This document shows positions 33,077 through 43,500 of a stretch of 48,130 nt of DNA, one piece after another. Every line of letters starts with the position of its first letter. The stretch's first letter is position 1. The notes below the pieces were generated by a model. It was not told the origin of the DNA. It did no database searches and saw only the letters and a list, made by a program, of their open reading frames with translations. Both the position numbers and the translations under genes were made by a program. Source of the DNA: an uncultured Bacilli bacterium (GTDB taxonomy: Bacteria > Bacillota_I > Bacilli_A > RF39 > UBA660); assembly GCA_947632375.1 (NCBI GenBank), contig CANRPF010000008.1, forward strand, positions 1 to 48,130, given 5' to 3'.

Positions 33077-33973
33077 TTTTGAATTAGACTTATTTACTAA
33101 ATCTTTTATTTTTCTAAAATAATGATTAATACATGATTTACTAACTTTATTTTCTGTTTCTAAAGAAATAATATTAGCTAGTTCGTTCATAGTAGTTTCA
33201 GGATATTTTATTCTATACTCTATAACTAATTTTATTTTATCATCTAATAAATCAATTAAATCATGTTTAATTAAATAATTAATATTATCAAGTTGTTCTT
33301 TACATGTCTTCATACTTTTTTCTATATTAGCTTGTTCACAATTATTAAGCCTATTAACCATATTTTTATGATCTCTATATATTCTTATATCCTCATAATA
33401 GAAAAGAGAATTATTAGCACCTAATAACTTTATAAAATCACTTATTTCTTCACTTGCTTTTAAATATACCATATATCCTTTATCTCTTGAGATTACTTTA
33501 CTATTAAAATTAAGTGAATGCATAACTTTATTAATTAAATTAGCATCTTCTATATAATTAACTAAAAATTCTAAATGATATTTACTTTTACTTGGATCAT
33601 TTATAGAACCAGAACATAAGAATGCTCCTTTTAAGTAAGCAGACATTTCTTCTTCTGTATTATTTAAAATATTTTCTAAATCTTTTATTTCTTCTTTTAA
33701 TATATTTATTTTTTCTGAAAATGATAATATAAAGATTCTTTTTATATTAAATTTTTTCTGTAATCTTATTGTTAAATTAATATTTATATTATAAGTTTGT
33801 TTAATTAATTTAAAAATATATCTTGCAACACTAGCATTTTCTATAAACAAAGATATTTTATTAGAATCTTCTACCATACTTAATTTCATATAAGATAGCA
33901 ACTCTATTCTACTTGCAATATCATTTTGAATAGTTTTAGTTATTTCATCTTTTATTCTTGTAGTAAAACTCAT
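33065..33973 (-). CDS. whiA: WhiA DNA-binding protein
   Basis: A 302-residue WhiA: an N-terminal degenerate LAGLIDADG homing-endonuclease-like domain (MSAYLKGAFLCSGSINDPSK, YHLEFLVNY, YMVYLKASEEISDFIKLLGA) followed by a C-terminal helix-turn-helix (LANIISLETENKVSKSCINHYFRKIKDL). In Firmicutes it affects chromosome segregation and division; in Streptomyces it drives sporulation septation. It starts 2 bases after the glmR stop, its normal neighbour. RapZ, which usually precedes glmR, is not present here. Confidence 0.95.
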   Translation of the reverse strand: MSFTTRIKDEITKTIQNDIASRIELLSYMKLSMVEDSNKISLFIENASVARYIFKLIKQTYNININLTIRLQKKFNIKRIFILSFSEKINILKEEIKDLENILNNTEEEMSAYLKGAFLCSGSINDPSKSKYHLEFLVNYIEDANLINKVMHSLNFNSKVISRDKGYMVYLKASEEISDFIKLLGANNSLFYYEDIRIYRDHKNMVNRLNNCEQANIEKSMKTCKEQLDNINYLIKHDLIDLLDDKIKLVIEYRIKYPETTMNELANIISLETENKVSKSCINHYFRKIKDLVNKSNSKNEN

Positions 33974-33975
33974 AT

Positions 33976-34920
33976 CTATACCTCATCCATTAAATAAGAA
34001 AAAATTAAATAAGCAGTTTTTAAAGGGTCATGTTTAATAGTTCCATCCATTTTAGATAAATTATAAAGTTTATCACTAATTAACTTAATTTTCATTGCTT
34101 CTATTCTTTTTTTATCAATTTTAACAACATCTTTTTGTTCTTTTACTAAATACTTTTTCATCATATAACTAGGTATTTTTTTATCATTTGCTAATACAAC
34201 ATCTATTTTTACATATTCTTTTAATATTTCTAAGTGATTACTTACTTTAAAATCATCTGTTTCTCCTGGTTGTGTAAATAAATTAGAGATATACATAACT
34301 TTAGCTTTAGAATTATTAATTTCATCTCTAACTTCTTTTAATATTAAATGTGGTAATAAACTTGTATAAATAGAACCTGGAGATAAAATTATTAAATCAG
34401 CATTTCTAATAGCTTTAAATACTTCTTTATTTATAACAAAATCTTTATCATATTTTATAGATTTTATTTTCTTTTCTGATTTAGTTATATTATCTTCACC
34501 TAATACAATACTATCATCTTCCATAGTACCTATTAAATCAACTTTCTCTTCTGTTATAGGTAATACTCTACCATTTATTTTTAAAAGCTTACACATGAAA
34601 TCAATAGCTTCTGTTAAATTTCCTTTTTGATCTACTAATGCTGCTAATAAAAGATTTTTAATAGGATGTCTTTCTAATGATGGATTATCAAATCTATATG
34701 ATAATAAATCTGTTAAATCTTTATCAGCATTTGACATATATAAAAGTACTTTTGCAACATCTCCAACTGCAGGTATACTCATTTCTCTTTTTAAAATTCC
34801 TGTTGATGAACCACTATCAGAAACACTTATAACTGCACAAACATTTAAAGGGAAAAGTTTCAATCCTGATAATAAATTAGATTGTCCTGTTCCACCTCCA
34901 AAAATAACAACATTCTTCAT
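33976..34920 (-). CDS. glmR: Gluconeogenesis/cell-wall factor GlmR (YvcK, CofD-like)
   Basis: A 314-residue YvcK/GlmR protein of the CofD-like family. It binds UDP-GlcNAc and promotes GlmS activity in Bacillus. Motifs: VVIFGGGTGQSNLLSGLK at the start, AVISVSDSGSSTGILKREM, PAVGDVAKVLLYMSN, NLLLAAL, LSPGSIYTSLLPHLI and YISNLFTQPGETDDF. The ATG at 34918-34920 is preferred over the in-frame GTG 12 bases upstream, because GAGTGG lies just before it and the N-terminus then matches the family. It is followed directly by whiA. Confidence 0.94.
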   Translation of the reverse strand: MKNVVIFGGGTGQSNLLSGLKLFPLNVCAVISVSDSGSSTGILKREMSIPAVGDVAKVLLYMSNADKDLTDLLSYRFDNPSLERHPIKNLLLAALVDQKGNLTEAIDFMCKLLKINGRVLPITEEKVDLIGTMEDDSIVLGEDNITKSEKKIKSIKYDKDFVINKEVFKAIRNADLIILSPGSIYTSLLPHLILKEVRDEINNSKAKVMYISNLFTQPGETDDFKVSNHLEILKEYVKIDVVLANDKKIPSYMMKKYLVKEQKDVVKIDKKRIEAMKIKLISDKLYNLSKMDGTIKHDPLKTAYLIFSYLMDEV

Positions 34921-34991
34921 ACAACCACTCACTTCATTAAATTTTATTTAAATAAATATGATTTTATTAATTATACCAAACTTTAAATAGT

Positions 34992-35015
34992 AAAAAAAGG
35001 AGTATTTAACTCCTA
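34992..35015 (-). terminator. Intrinsic terminator of the hrcA-dnaJ operon
   Basis: Minus-strand stem AGGAGT / ACTCCT followed by T7; it overlaps the dnaJ stop. Confidence 0.85.
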
Positions 35016-36134
35016 ATTATATTGATAAAACTTTTTAAATTGTTCTTCTTGTTCTAAATCAGTTTCACTTAATTCTTTTATTAACTTCTTTTGAGCTCTA
35101 TCTAATTTAGTAGGTATTACTACATTATAAATTATATAAGTATCACCTTTTTTATTATATTTTTCATCATCTATACCTTTACCACGTAATTTTACTTTAT
35201 CTCCATTTTGAGTGCCAGAAGGTACTTCTACTTTAACTTTACCTTGTGGAGTCATAACTTCTTTTTTAGCTCCCATTATAGCATCTGTTAAAGTAATTGG
35301 CATATCTATATAAATATCACTTTTATCTCTTCTATAAATAGGATGGTCCTTTACAGAAAATTCTATATATACATCTCCGTTAGGTCCTCCATTTTCACCT
35401 GCTGAACCTTTACCAGCCATCCTCAATTGATCTTCATTATCTACACCTCTTGGAACACGTACTTTTAAGTTTTTCTTAACAGAAATTAAGCCTTTACCTC
35501 TACAGTTATTACATGTAGTTTCAAAAACAGTACCACTTCCACCACACTTACTACAAGTAGTTTCAGTTTGAAACATTCCTAAAATAGTTCTTTGTTCAGA
35601 AACAACTCTACCTCTACCATTACAATCTGGACAAGTTTTAGAATTATGTCCACCAACACCATTACATTCTGGACATTTTTCTTTTATATTTACAGTAAAT
35701 TCTTTCTCAGTTCCATATATAGCTTCATCAAAAGTAAGATTAATATGTACTAAAGTGTCATCACCTTTAGTTTGTCTTTTTGAGCCTTTTTTATGTCTAC
35801 TAGAAAAACCACCACCCATAAATTGTTCAAATATATCTCCTAAATCAATATCTTCAAAGCCAAATCCAGAAAATCCTCCTCCGGAAAATCCTCCGAATCC
35901 ACCACCTGCACTACCATCAAATGCGGCAGAACCAAATTGATCATATTGACGACGTTTATTTGGATCTGATAAAACTGAGTAAGCTTCTCCTATTTCTTTA
36001 AACTTCTCTTGAGCTCCTTCTTCTTTATTTACATCAGGATGATATTGTTTTGCAAGTTTTCTAAAAGCTCTTTTAATTTCTTCATCGCTAGCATTTTTAT
36101 CAACACCCAAAGTTTTATAATAATCTTTAGCCAT
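35013..36134 (-). CDS. dnaJ: Chaperone DnaJ
   Basis: A 373-residue full-length DnaJ (Hsp40), co-chaperone that stimulates DnaK ATPase. J-domain with HPD at 32-34, Gly/Phe-rich linker (about 75-110), four zinc-finger repeats [27 protein letters not shown] and CNNCRGKGL, then the two beta-barrel substrate domains ([15 protein letters not shown]). It starts 1 base after the pepF stop with an AAAGGAGG ribosome site, so pepF is inserted between dnaK and dnaJ. Confidence 0.97.
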   Translation of the reverse strand: MAKDYYKTLGVDKNASDEEIKRAFRKLAKQYHPDVNKEEGAQEKFKEIGEAYSVLSDPNKRRQYDQFGSAAFDGSAGGGFGGFSGGGFSGFGFEDIDLGDIFEQFMGGGFSSRHKKGSKRQTKGDDTLVHINLTFDEAIYGTEKEFTVNIKEKCPECNGVGGHNSKTCPDCNGRGRVVSEQRTILGMFQTETTCSKCGGSGTVFETTCNNCRGKGLISVKKNLKVRVPRGVDNEDQLRMAGKGSAGENGGPNGDVYIEFSVKDHPIYRRDKSDIYIDMPITLTDAIMGAKKEVMTPQGKVKVEVPSGTQNGDKVKLRGKGIDDEKYNKKGDTYIIYNVVIPTKLDRAQKKLIKELSETDLEQEEQFKKFYQYN

Positions 36135-36135
36135 A

Positions 36136-37929
36136 TTATACCTCCTTTGTCAATTCATCTAATTCATTAACTAACTCTTTAAAATAATCCATCGCTTCTT
36201 CAAGATATTTAGTATCAAAAGCATCTATTCCAATTAATTTCAAAGTATCATTTGGATATTTTGAACATCCACTTTTTAAGAAATTTAAATAATTTTCTCT
36301 TATATTAGAATTACCTTCTAAGATCTTTTTTACTATATAAATTGATGCACATAAACTAGTTGCATATTTATATACATAAAATGGTGTATAAAAATGTGGA
36401 ATTCTAGCCCATTCATATTGTATATCAGAATCACATACAACTTTATCACCAAAATATAATTTATTTAATTCATAATAAGTATTACATAATTCATCTTTTG
36501 TTATTGGAATTTGTTTTTGATATTTATCAAAAATAACACTTTCAAATTCAGCAAACATAGTTTGTCTAAAAATAGTAGTTCTAATAATTTCTAATATAGA
36601 AGTTAAATAAGAAATTTTTTCTTCATTAGTTTTAGCATTTTTATACATATATTCCTTAAGAAGCATTTCATTTACAGTAGATGCAATTTCTGCTAAATAA
36701 ATTGGATAATGACAATAAACATATTCTTGATTAGAATCAGAATAATAAGAATGCATTGCATGTCCTAATTCATGAGCTAAAGTACTTACAGAATCAAAAT
36801 TATCTACATAATTTACTGATACATAAGGATCAACTCTATAAGCATTTATTTCATAAGCTCCACTTTTCTTAGAACGATTTGGATATATATCTATCCATTT
36901 ATCACTAAAAGCTTTCTTTAAATTATTTAAATATTCTTCGCCTAATGGTTTTAATGCATCAAATAATAAAGATTTACCATCTTCAAAAGGAAAAGTCTTA
37001 GAAATATTAGAAACATTTACATACATATCATATAAATGCATTTCATCTAAATTTAATAATCTTTTCTTTATATCAACATATTTATAAAAAACATCTAAAT
37101 TTTTATGAACTACATTAATTAAATTATCATAAATCTTTCTATCAAAATTATCACTATATAAAGAATAATCTAAAGGACTATCAAAAGTTCTAATTTTAGA
37201 TATAAAAAACTCATTTTTAATTAATCCCTTATAATTAGCTGCTATAGTATTTATTAAACCCTTATAATATTTATATAATGCATCAAAAGCATTCTTTCTA
37301 ACATTTCTATCATAAGATCTTATAAATAAAGAATAATTAGCATTAGTAAGAGTTACTTTATTACCAGATTCATCTAATATTTCATCAAATTTAACATCGA
37401 CATTATCTATATTATCAAAAACATCTTCAGGAGTACTTAATGTATTAGAAGCTTCTGCAATAATTTTTTCTTCTTCTTTAGATAATGTAAATTTTTGATA
37501 TCTAAAAGTTTTTTCCATATAAAACTTATATTTATCTAACTTTTTATTTTTCTTAGTTAAAGATAAAAATTCATCATAAGATTTAGACATTAACTCAGTT
37601 GCTATAAAAGATAACATAGTATTATATTTTTCCATTTTAGATTCTACTAACATATTAAGTTTAATAGCTTCATTATTAGACATATCTTCACTAAAGAATA
37701 AATGAGCATATAAATATACTTTTTCTAATAATATATTAAATTCATCATTAAATTCTAAAAATTCATATAATTTATTTTCATCATCATAAATATGATTTTC
37801 AAAAGACTTAATTTTATCTGCTAAAGAATCTAACTTTTTTAAAGAAGATTCCCATTCATCTTTATCTTTTATTAATTTTTTTAAATCCCATTTATATTCA
37901 TCACTAATTTCATTACGTAATTTTTCCAT
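36136..37929 (-). CDS. pepF: Oligoendopeptidase F (M3B)
   Basis: A 597-residue zinc metallopeptidase that cleaves short peptides in the cytoplasm. The zinc motif HELGH is at 386-390 within [13 protein letters not shown], with the third ligand Glu downstream in [13 protein letters not shown]. Other family blocks: [32 protein letters not shown] and [10 protein letters not shown]. The length is normal. It lies between dnaK (45 bases, with a weak hairpin) and dnaJ (1 base), so it probably shares CIRCE control. Ribosome site AAGGAG. Confidence 0.96.
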   Translation of the reverse strand: MEKLRNEISDEYKWDLKKLIKDKDEWESSLKKLDSLADKIKSFENHIYDDENKLYEFLEFNDEFNILLEKVYLYAHLFFSEDMSNNEAIKLNMLVESKMEKYNTMLSFIATELMSKSYDEFLSLTKKNKKLDKYKFYMEKTFRYQKFTLSKEEEKIIAEASNTLSTPEDVFDNIDNVDVKFDEILDESGNKVTLTNANYSLFIRSYDRNVRKNAFDALYKYYKGLINTIAANYKGLIKNEFFISKIRTFDSPLDYSLYSDNFDRKIYDNLINVVHKNLDVFYKYVDIKKRLLNLDEMHLYDMYVNVSNISKTFPFEDGKSLLFDALKPLGEEYLNNLKKAFSDKWIDIYPNRSKKSGAYEINAYRVDPYVSVNYVDNFDSVSTLAHELGHAMHSYYSDSNQEYVYCHYPIYLAEIASTVNEMLLKEYMYKNAKTNEEKISYLTSILEIIRTTIFRQTMFAEFESVIFDKYQKQIPITKDELCNTYYELNKLYFGDKVVCDSDIQYEWARIPHFYTPFYVYKYATSLCASIYIVKKILEGNSNIRENYLNFLKSGCSKYPNDTLKLIGIDAFDTKYLEEAMDYFKELVNELDELTKEV

Positions 37930-37948
37930 ATATCTCCTTAAACTTAAA

Positions 37949-37974
37949 GTAAGAGATTAGAAATCTAATCTCTA

Positions 37975-37975
<1 letters not shown>
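37949..37975 (-). terminator. Hairpin between dnaK and pepF (weak terminator/attenuator)
   Basis: Minus-strand stem AGAGATTAGA / CTAATCTCT around TTT, followed by TACTTT rather than a clean T-run. It may lower pepF-dnaJ expression relative to dnaK or protect the 3' end of dnaK mRNA. Confidence 0.5.
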
Positions 37976-39789
<1,814 letters not shown>

Positions 39790-39810
39790 TTATCATTCCT
39801 TTTCTTTCTT

Positions 39811-40362
39811 TTATTGATTAACCTTAACCATTGAAGGTCTAATAACTTTATCTTTATACATATAACCTTTTTGTAATACCTCAAGTACTACACCGGCAGG
39901 TTTAGACTCATCATGCTCAACTAATACAGCTTGATGATATACCGGATTGAATTCAACCCCTTCAGCTTCTATTTCTTTAACTTCATTACCATTAAATATA
40001 CCAACAATATCAGTATATATCATCTTAAATCCACTTAAAAATTTAGAAACCTCATCACTTAAATCATTATCATCTAAATTAATTGCTCTTTCAAAATTAT
40101 CAACTATAGGAAGTAAAGATTTTAAAATATCTTCATTAGCATATTTTAACATATTAGAAGTTTCTTCTTCTTTTCTTCTCTTAAAATTCATCATTTCAGC
40201 TTGAATTCTAAGAATCTTTTCATCTTTAACACCTATTTCTTCTTTTAATTTGCTAATTTCTTCTTCAAAATGTTTATTCTTTTTTTCATGTTTTTCTTTA
40301 GCATTACTTTCTTTTTTAGTTTTATCTAACTTTTCCTTTAGTTCTTCTTGTTTTTCTTCCAT
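39811..40362 (-). CDS. grpE: Nucleotide exchange factor GrpE
   Basis: A 183-residue GrpE. A Lys/Glu-rich coiled coil (residues 1-75) precedes the family core: EMMNFKRRKEEETSNMLKYA, LLPIVDNFERAI, and the C-terminal beta domain with FNPVYHQAVLVEHDESKPAG and LQKGYMYKDKVIRPSMVKV. It is the ADP-release factor for DnaK. It lies 3 bases after hrcA in the canonical heat-shock order. Confidence 0.96.
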   Translation of the reverse strand: MEEKQEELKEKLDKTKKESNAKEKHEKKNKHFEEEISKLKEEIGVKDEKILRIQAEMMNFKRRKEEETSNMLKYANEDILKSLLPIVDNFERAINLDDNDLSDEVSKFLSGFKMIYTDIVGIFNGNEVKEIEAEGVEFNPVYHQAVLVEHDESKPAGVVLEVLQKGYMYKDKVIRPSMVKVNQ

Positions 40363-40365
40363 AAA

Positions 40366-41358
40366 TTACCTTTCTATAAAATTCTTCAAATAATTTAAAA
40401 GTGGTACAACTTTATCATATTCCATTCTTTTAGGTCCTATAATCGCTAGAGTACCTGTTTCACCATCAACGTTATAACTCGTTTTAATAACAGTTGTATC
40501 AGGATCAAAATTATTTTGACTTCCTATATATATTTTAATATCTTTATTATCAGTTTCAATATTCTTAACCAATTCTATATTTTCTAATTTAGAAATAATT
40601 TCTTTTATTTTACCTGGTTCATTATATTCAGGTTGACTTAAAATATTAGTTTTTCCACTAAAGAATATATCATCATCAGTCTTCTCTTTAAAATCTGAAA
40701 AAGCATCATAGAAGAAACTACATAACTCCTCATACTTTTCCATAGTCTTTGCAATCTGTGGTTTTATCTCTAATTCTAACTTCTCAAGAATCTGACTAAT
40801 AGGAGTACCTATTAATGATCTATTGATAATCTCTCCTGTCTTAACTATTTCTTTAACACTAATATCATTAGGAATATTTGCTTGCTTATTTTCAACATGT
40901 CCTGTACTAGTAACTAAAACTGCTACAACTTTTTTATTATCTATAGGAATTATACTAATTTGTTTTAAAAGATTATGTTCACTATTCTTACCTAAAACTA
41001 TACTTGTATAATTAGTAATGTCACTAATAATTTCCATACATTTTAAAATTGCATCAGATAATACCAATTCCTTATTATCCATAATAGTTTGTAACTTTAA
41101 TAAATCTTCACCGGTTATTTCTTTCGGTTTCATAAGATTTTCTACATAATAGTGATACCCTTTTTCACTAGGAACTCTACCACTACTAGTATGAGTCTTT
41201 TCTAAATAACCTAATTCCTCAAGATAACTCATATCATTTCTTATAGTTGCAGATGAACAATTAAACTTCTTACATAAAGATTTAGAACCAACAGGCTTAA
41301 CATTTTTTATATAAGATTCAACAATAGCTTTTAAAAGTTCACTTTGTCTTTCGCCCAC
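40366..41358 (-). CDS. hrcA: Heat-inducible repressor HrcA
   Basis: A 330-residue HrcA, the repressor that binds CIRCE. N-terminal winged helix: ERQSELLKAIVESYIKNVKP then VGSKSLCKKFNCSSATIRND and LEELGYLEKTHTSSGRVPS. Central and C-terminal domains: ISIIPIDNKKVVAVLVTSTG and TGTLAIIGPKRMEYDKVVPLL. I start it at GTG 41356-41358, 7 bases after AAGGAAG. The frame is open further up to a TTG at 41382, but that lies inside a CIRCE operator. First gene of the chaperone operon. Confidence 0.95.
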   Translation of the reverse strand: MGERQSELLKAIVESYIKNVKPVGSKSLCKKFNCSSATIRNDMSYLEELGYLEKTHTSSGRVPSEKGYHYYVENLMKPKEITGEDLLKLQTIMDNKELVLSDAILKCMEIISDITNYTSIVLGKNSEHNLLKQISIIPIDNKKVVAVLVTSTGHVENKQANIPNDISVKEIVKTGEIINRSLIGTPISQILEKLELEIKPQIAKTMEKYEELCSFFYDAFSDFKEKTDDDIFFSGKTNILSQPEYNEPGKIKEIISKLENIELVKNIETDNKDIKIYIGSQNNFDPDTTVIKTSYNVDGETGTLAIIGPKRMEYDKVVPLLNYLKNFIER

Positions 41359-41371
41359 AGAATCACTTCCT

Positions 41372-41398
41372 TTAGCACACAAAACTTTTCAGTGCTAA
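41372..41398 (-). promoter_or_regulatory. CIRCE operator, promoter-downstream copy
   Basis: TTAGCACAC-N9-CAGTGCTAA, the canonical 9-9-9 arrangement with one mismatched base in each half against TTAGCACTC / GAGTGCTAA. It lies between the -10 and the hrcA start. Confidence 0.9.
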
Positions 41399-41402
41399 CT
41401 CC

Positions 41403-41431
41403 ATTATAATATTATGTTTAGCACTTGTCAA
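41403..41431 (-). promoter_or_regulatory. Sigma-A promoter of hrcA operon
   Basis: Minus-strand TTGACA, 17-bp spacer, TATAAT: both hexamers match consensus exactly. The -35 lies in the spacer of the upstream CIRCE element. Confidence 0.92.
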
Positions 41432-41445
41432 TATATGAGTGCTAA
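41418..41445 (-). promoter_or_regulatory. CIRCE operator, -35 copy
   Basis: TTAGCACTT and GAGTGCTAA separated by 10 bp instead of the standard 9. The -35 hexamer is inside it, so HrcA binding would block RNA polymerase directly. Confidence 0.85.
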
Positions 41446-41469
41446 TTTCAAAAAAATTATTTTCATATA

Positions 41470-41502
41470 AAAAAATCGTATAAAAAGTTATACGATTTAA
41501 AA
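41470..41502 (-). terminator. Intrinsic terminator upstream of hrcA promoter
   Basis: Minus-strand stem AAATCGTATAA / TTATACGATTT around CTTTT, followed by T-run. It ends the transcript of the surface-protein gene at 41583-43322. Confidence 0.85.
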
Positions 41503-41522
41503 AACTATTTTAGGTTAATCTA

Positions 41523-41561
41523 AGGAGTACTTATAATGAATAGAAAAGTTATAAGTATTCC
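41523..41561. repeat. Inverted repeat downstream of surface-protein gene
   Basis: GGAGTACTTATAA and TTATAAGTATTCC form a 13-bp imperfect stem (one mismatch) around a 13-base loop. No T-run follows on either strand. Confidence 0.6.
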
Positions 41562-41582
41562 TACACCAAAATAATTTGATGC

Positions 41583-43322
41583 CTATTTAACTATATAAGG
41601 ATCAGACTTAGTTCCTTGACCTGTTACTGTTACATTAGATGCAAGAACAATAACAGGGCGCAAAGAAAAGTAACTTGAATATACATTTGCTCCAGAAATA
41701 TATCCCTCAACAGAAAACGCATTATCTTGATTACCATATCTATAATCAAGAGACATAGTTAAATAACTATAATCTGGTATATATAAATAATAATTATTAT
41801 TTATTATATTCTGATATGAATCTCCATCTCCATGTGTTTTAGCACCTGCTAATGCCACTTCATCTGCTGTTAATGCTCCTATATAACTTTTAAATCCATT
41901 TGTTTTTGATAATAAACTTACTCCTCTTGTTGTTCCATATCCATTTAATCTTTGCCCTGCTTCATAATATGAATAAGAACTTTTTTTATATGTATTTGTT
42001 GTACTTCCTAAATACCATGTTTCTTCTTTTAACTTATCTTTTACATTTTTAAAATTCTCATTAAACCAAGTGTCAAATTTATTTTTCATGCATGTACCTG
42101 AATTCGATGTACAATTTAAATAATCAGCTTTATTATTAGAATATCCTGTTCCATTATATCCATAAGATCCTTCTCCAATAAAAGCCCATCCTTCTCCATG
42201 ACTTCTTTCACATGGCGAATAAGCATCATATAATGTAATTTTAGTACTTCCATCTCCTTGGATACGTACTATCCTCCAGCACATATTATTAAATGTCAAA
42301 TAATTATCTTCTATTTCACCTCTATAATAATAAGAAGTTCCGTATAAATCAGATATTTGACTTAATGTACTTTCTTTGCTTTCATACACAATTTCATGTC
42401 TTTTTAATGTTAATTTATCTTTTTTTGCATCTATTACTTCAAATATTTCGCTAGTTGTACCCCAAGACATATTGTAAAAGGTCATATATTTCCCATTTAA
42501 ATTACTGTAAGAAGAATTATAACTACTTACCGTATCATCTATTAAACTTAAGCTTGTCGATTGTGTTGATTTTGAATATGAATCAGCATAAGCTAAACCA
42601 TAATCTTGAGGAACAAACGTAAATTCTTCAGATTCTTTTTCAATACAATTAAAGTTATGACTTACATTAAGGGCAGGTTCTGTTAATGGTTTTTCTCTAA
42701 AAAAAGTTTCTCCTGTTGTTTCTCCTGTTGCATTTTTTGCTTGAGTAAGTACTACAGTCTTTATTGGCTGTCCAAATTCTTTACCATCCATTATATTTAC
42801 TTTAGCACTGAATGTTGCGCCCATATCATCTGATTGATTCACATTTTCTAAATTTTTATAGGTTATTGTTAATGTATATGAATGTGTTACAGTTGGTTCT
42901 ATTGTGTTTAAAATTATTGAACCATTTGTTGAAGGAAATGCTATATTATCAACTCCATTACATGGATTATTATCATCGCTTGAACACTCTAACGTATAAA
43001 CCAAATCTTCTTTTCTTGTTAACGTATTAGTCAAGTTCTCAAATACTACTGCATAATTTTCTACTTTAACTGAACCTGTATTTTTAACTGTAAATTCTTT
43101 TGGTGTTAATGTTGTATTTGGCATAATTGGATCTGTTGGTGCAATAACTCCATTACCATCTCCATATGTTAACTCTAAATCTGCTAATGTTCCTGATATA
43201 CTTGTTGAAGTTGAATTACCTATTATCTTTGTTAAGAAATAAGCGTATGTTATTCCTATCAGTGCTAACGTCACAATTATTATCCCTATTATACTTACTA
43301 CTATTCTTTGATTTCTATTCAT
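41583..43322 (-). CDS. Large TasA-like surface protein with C-terminal domain
   Basis: 579 residues. The N-terminus is MNRNQRIVVSIIGIIIVTLA...GITYAYFLTK, then SISGTLADLEL, nearly identical to the gene at 1-152. Residues 45-180 are a TasA/camelysin-like region (FTVKNTGSVKVENYAVVFEN ... DMGATFSAKVNIMDG). A Ser/Thr-rich linker follows. From about residue 330 comes the shared C-terminal domain: TSYYYRGEIEDNYLTFNNMC, WRIVRIQGDGSTKITLY, YIGALTADEVALAG, FSLRPVIVLASNV and GQGTKSDPYIV. Several Cys residues could form disulfides outside the cell. It is transcribed from leader copy 2 and ends before a terminator at 41470-41502. Confidence 0.85.
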   Translation of the reverse strand: MNRNQRIVVSIIGIIIVTLALIGITYAYFLTKIIGNSTSTSISGTLADLELTYGDGNGVIAPTDPIMPNTTLTPKEFTVKNTGSVKVENYAVVFENLTNTLTRKEDLVYTLECSSDDNNPCNGVDNIAFPSTNGSIILNTIEPTVTHSYTLTITYKNLENVNQSDDMGATFSAKVNIMDGKEFGQPIKTVVLTQAKNATGETTGETFFREKPLTEPALNVSHNFNCIEKESEEFTFVPQDYGLAYADSYSKSTQSTSLSLIDDTVSSYNSSYSNLNGKYMTFYNMSWGTTSEIFEVIDAKKDKLTLKRHEIVYESKESTLSQISDLYGTSYYYRGEIEDNYLTFNNMCWRIVRIQGDGSTKITLYDAYSPCERSHGEGWAFIGEGSYGYNGTGYSNNKADYLNCTSNSGTCMKNKFDTWFNENFKNVKDKLKEETWYLGSTTNTYKKSSYSYYEAGQRLNGYGTTRGVSLLSKTNGFKSYIGALTADEVALAGAKTHGDGDSYQNIINNNYYLYIPDYSYLTMSLDYRYGNQDNAFSVEGYISGANVYSSYFSLRPVIVLASNVTVTGQGTKSDPYIVK

Positions 43323-43360
43323 TCTTACTCCTCTTTTCTTTTAATAAATATTTATTAATG

Positions 43361-43424
43361 TCTTTTTTCATTGAAAAAAGACATTAATAAATATTTATTA
43401 ATGTCTTTTTTCATTGAAAAAAGA
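43361..43424. repeat. 64-bp near-perfect palindrome in leader copy 2
   Basis: Same element as 191-254, but both loop triplets read ATT instead of AAT, so the sequence equals the reverse complement of copy 1 over all 64 bases. Confidence 0.9.
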
Positions 43425-43454
43425 ATTGCGATAACTCTTGCTATCTTCATACTT

Positions 43455-43465
43455 ATTATGTCATA
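43455..43465 (-). promoter_or_regulatory. Extended -10 promoter of leader copy 2
   Basis: TATGACATAAT on the minus strand, identical to copy 1 at 287-297. The transcript would start near 43448. Confidence 0.5.
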
Positions 43466-43473
43466 AATTGGAA

Positions 43474-43500
43474 TAAAAATACCCCAACAGGTAGTTGGGG
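43474..43500 (-). terminator. Intrinsic terminator of thrS
   Basis: CCCCAAC / GTTGGGG stem followed by TATTTTTAT on the minus strand, starting next to the thrS stop. Same stem sequence as at 305-334. Confidence 0.85.

Larger units (their letters stand above)
43320..43500 (-). repeat. Leader repeat, copy 2
   Basis: This 181-bp segment is near-identical to 150-334. Differences are a few substitutions, a small length change near the GATA...TATC stem, and reversal of the 64-bp palindrome. It includes the thrS terminator, promoter, palindrome and the ribosome site of the surface-protein gene. Confidence 0.9.

Noticed and set aside
41359-41382. Longer HrcA start at TTG 41382
   Set aside because: It lies within a CIRCE operator and has no ribosome site; GTG 41358 has AAGGAAG at good spacing.
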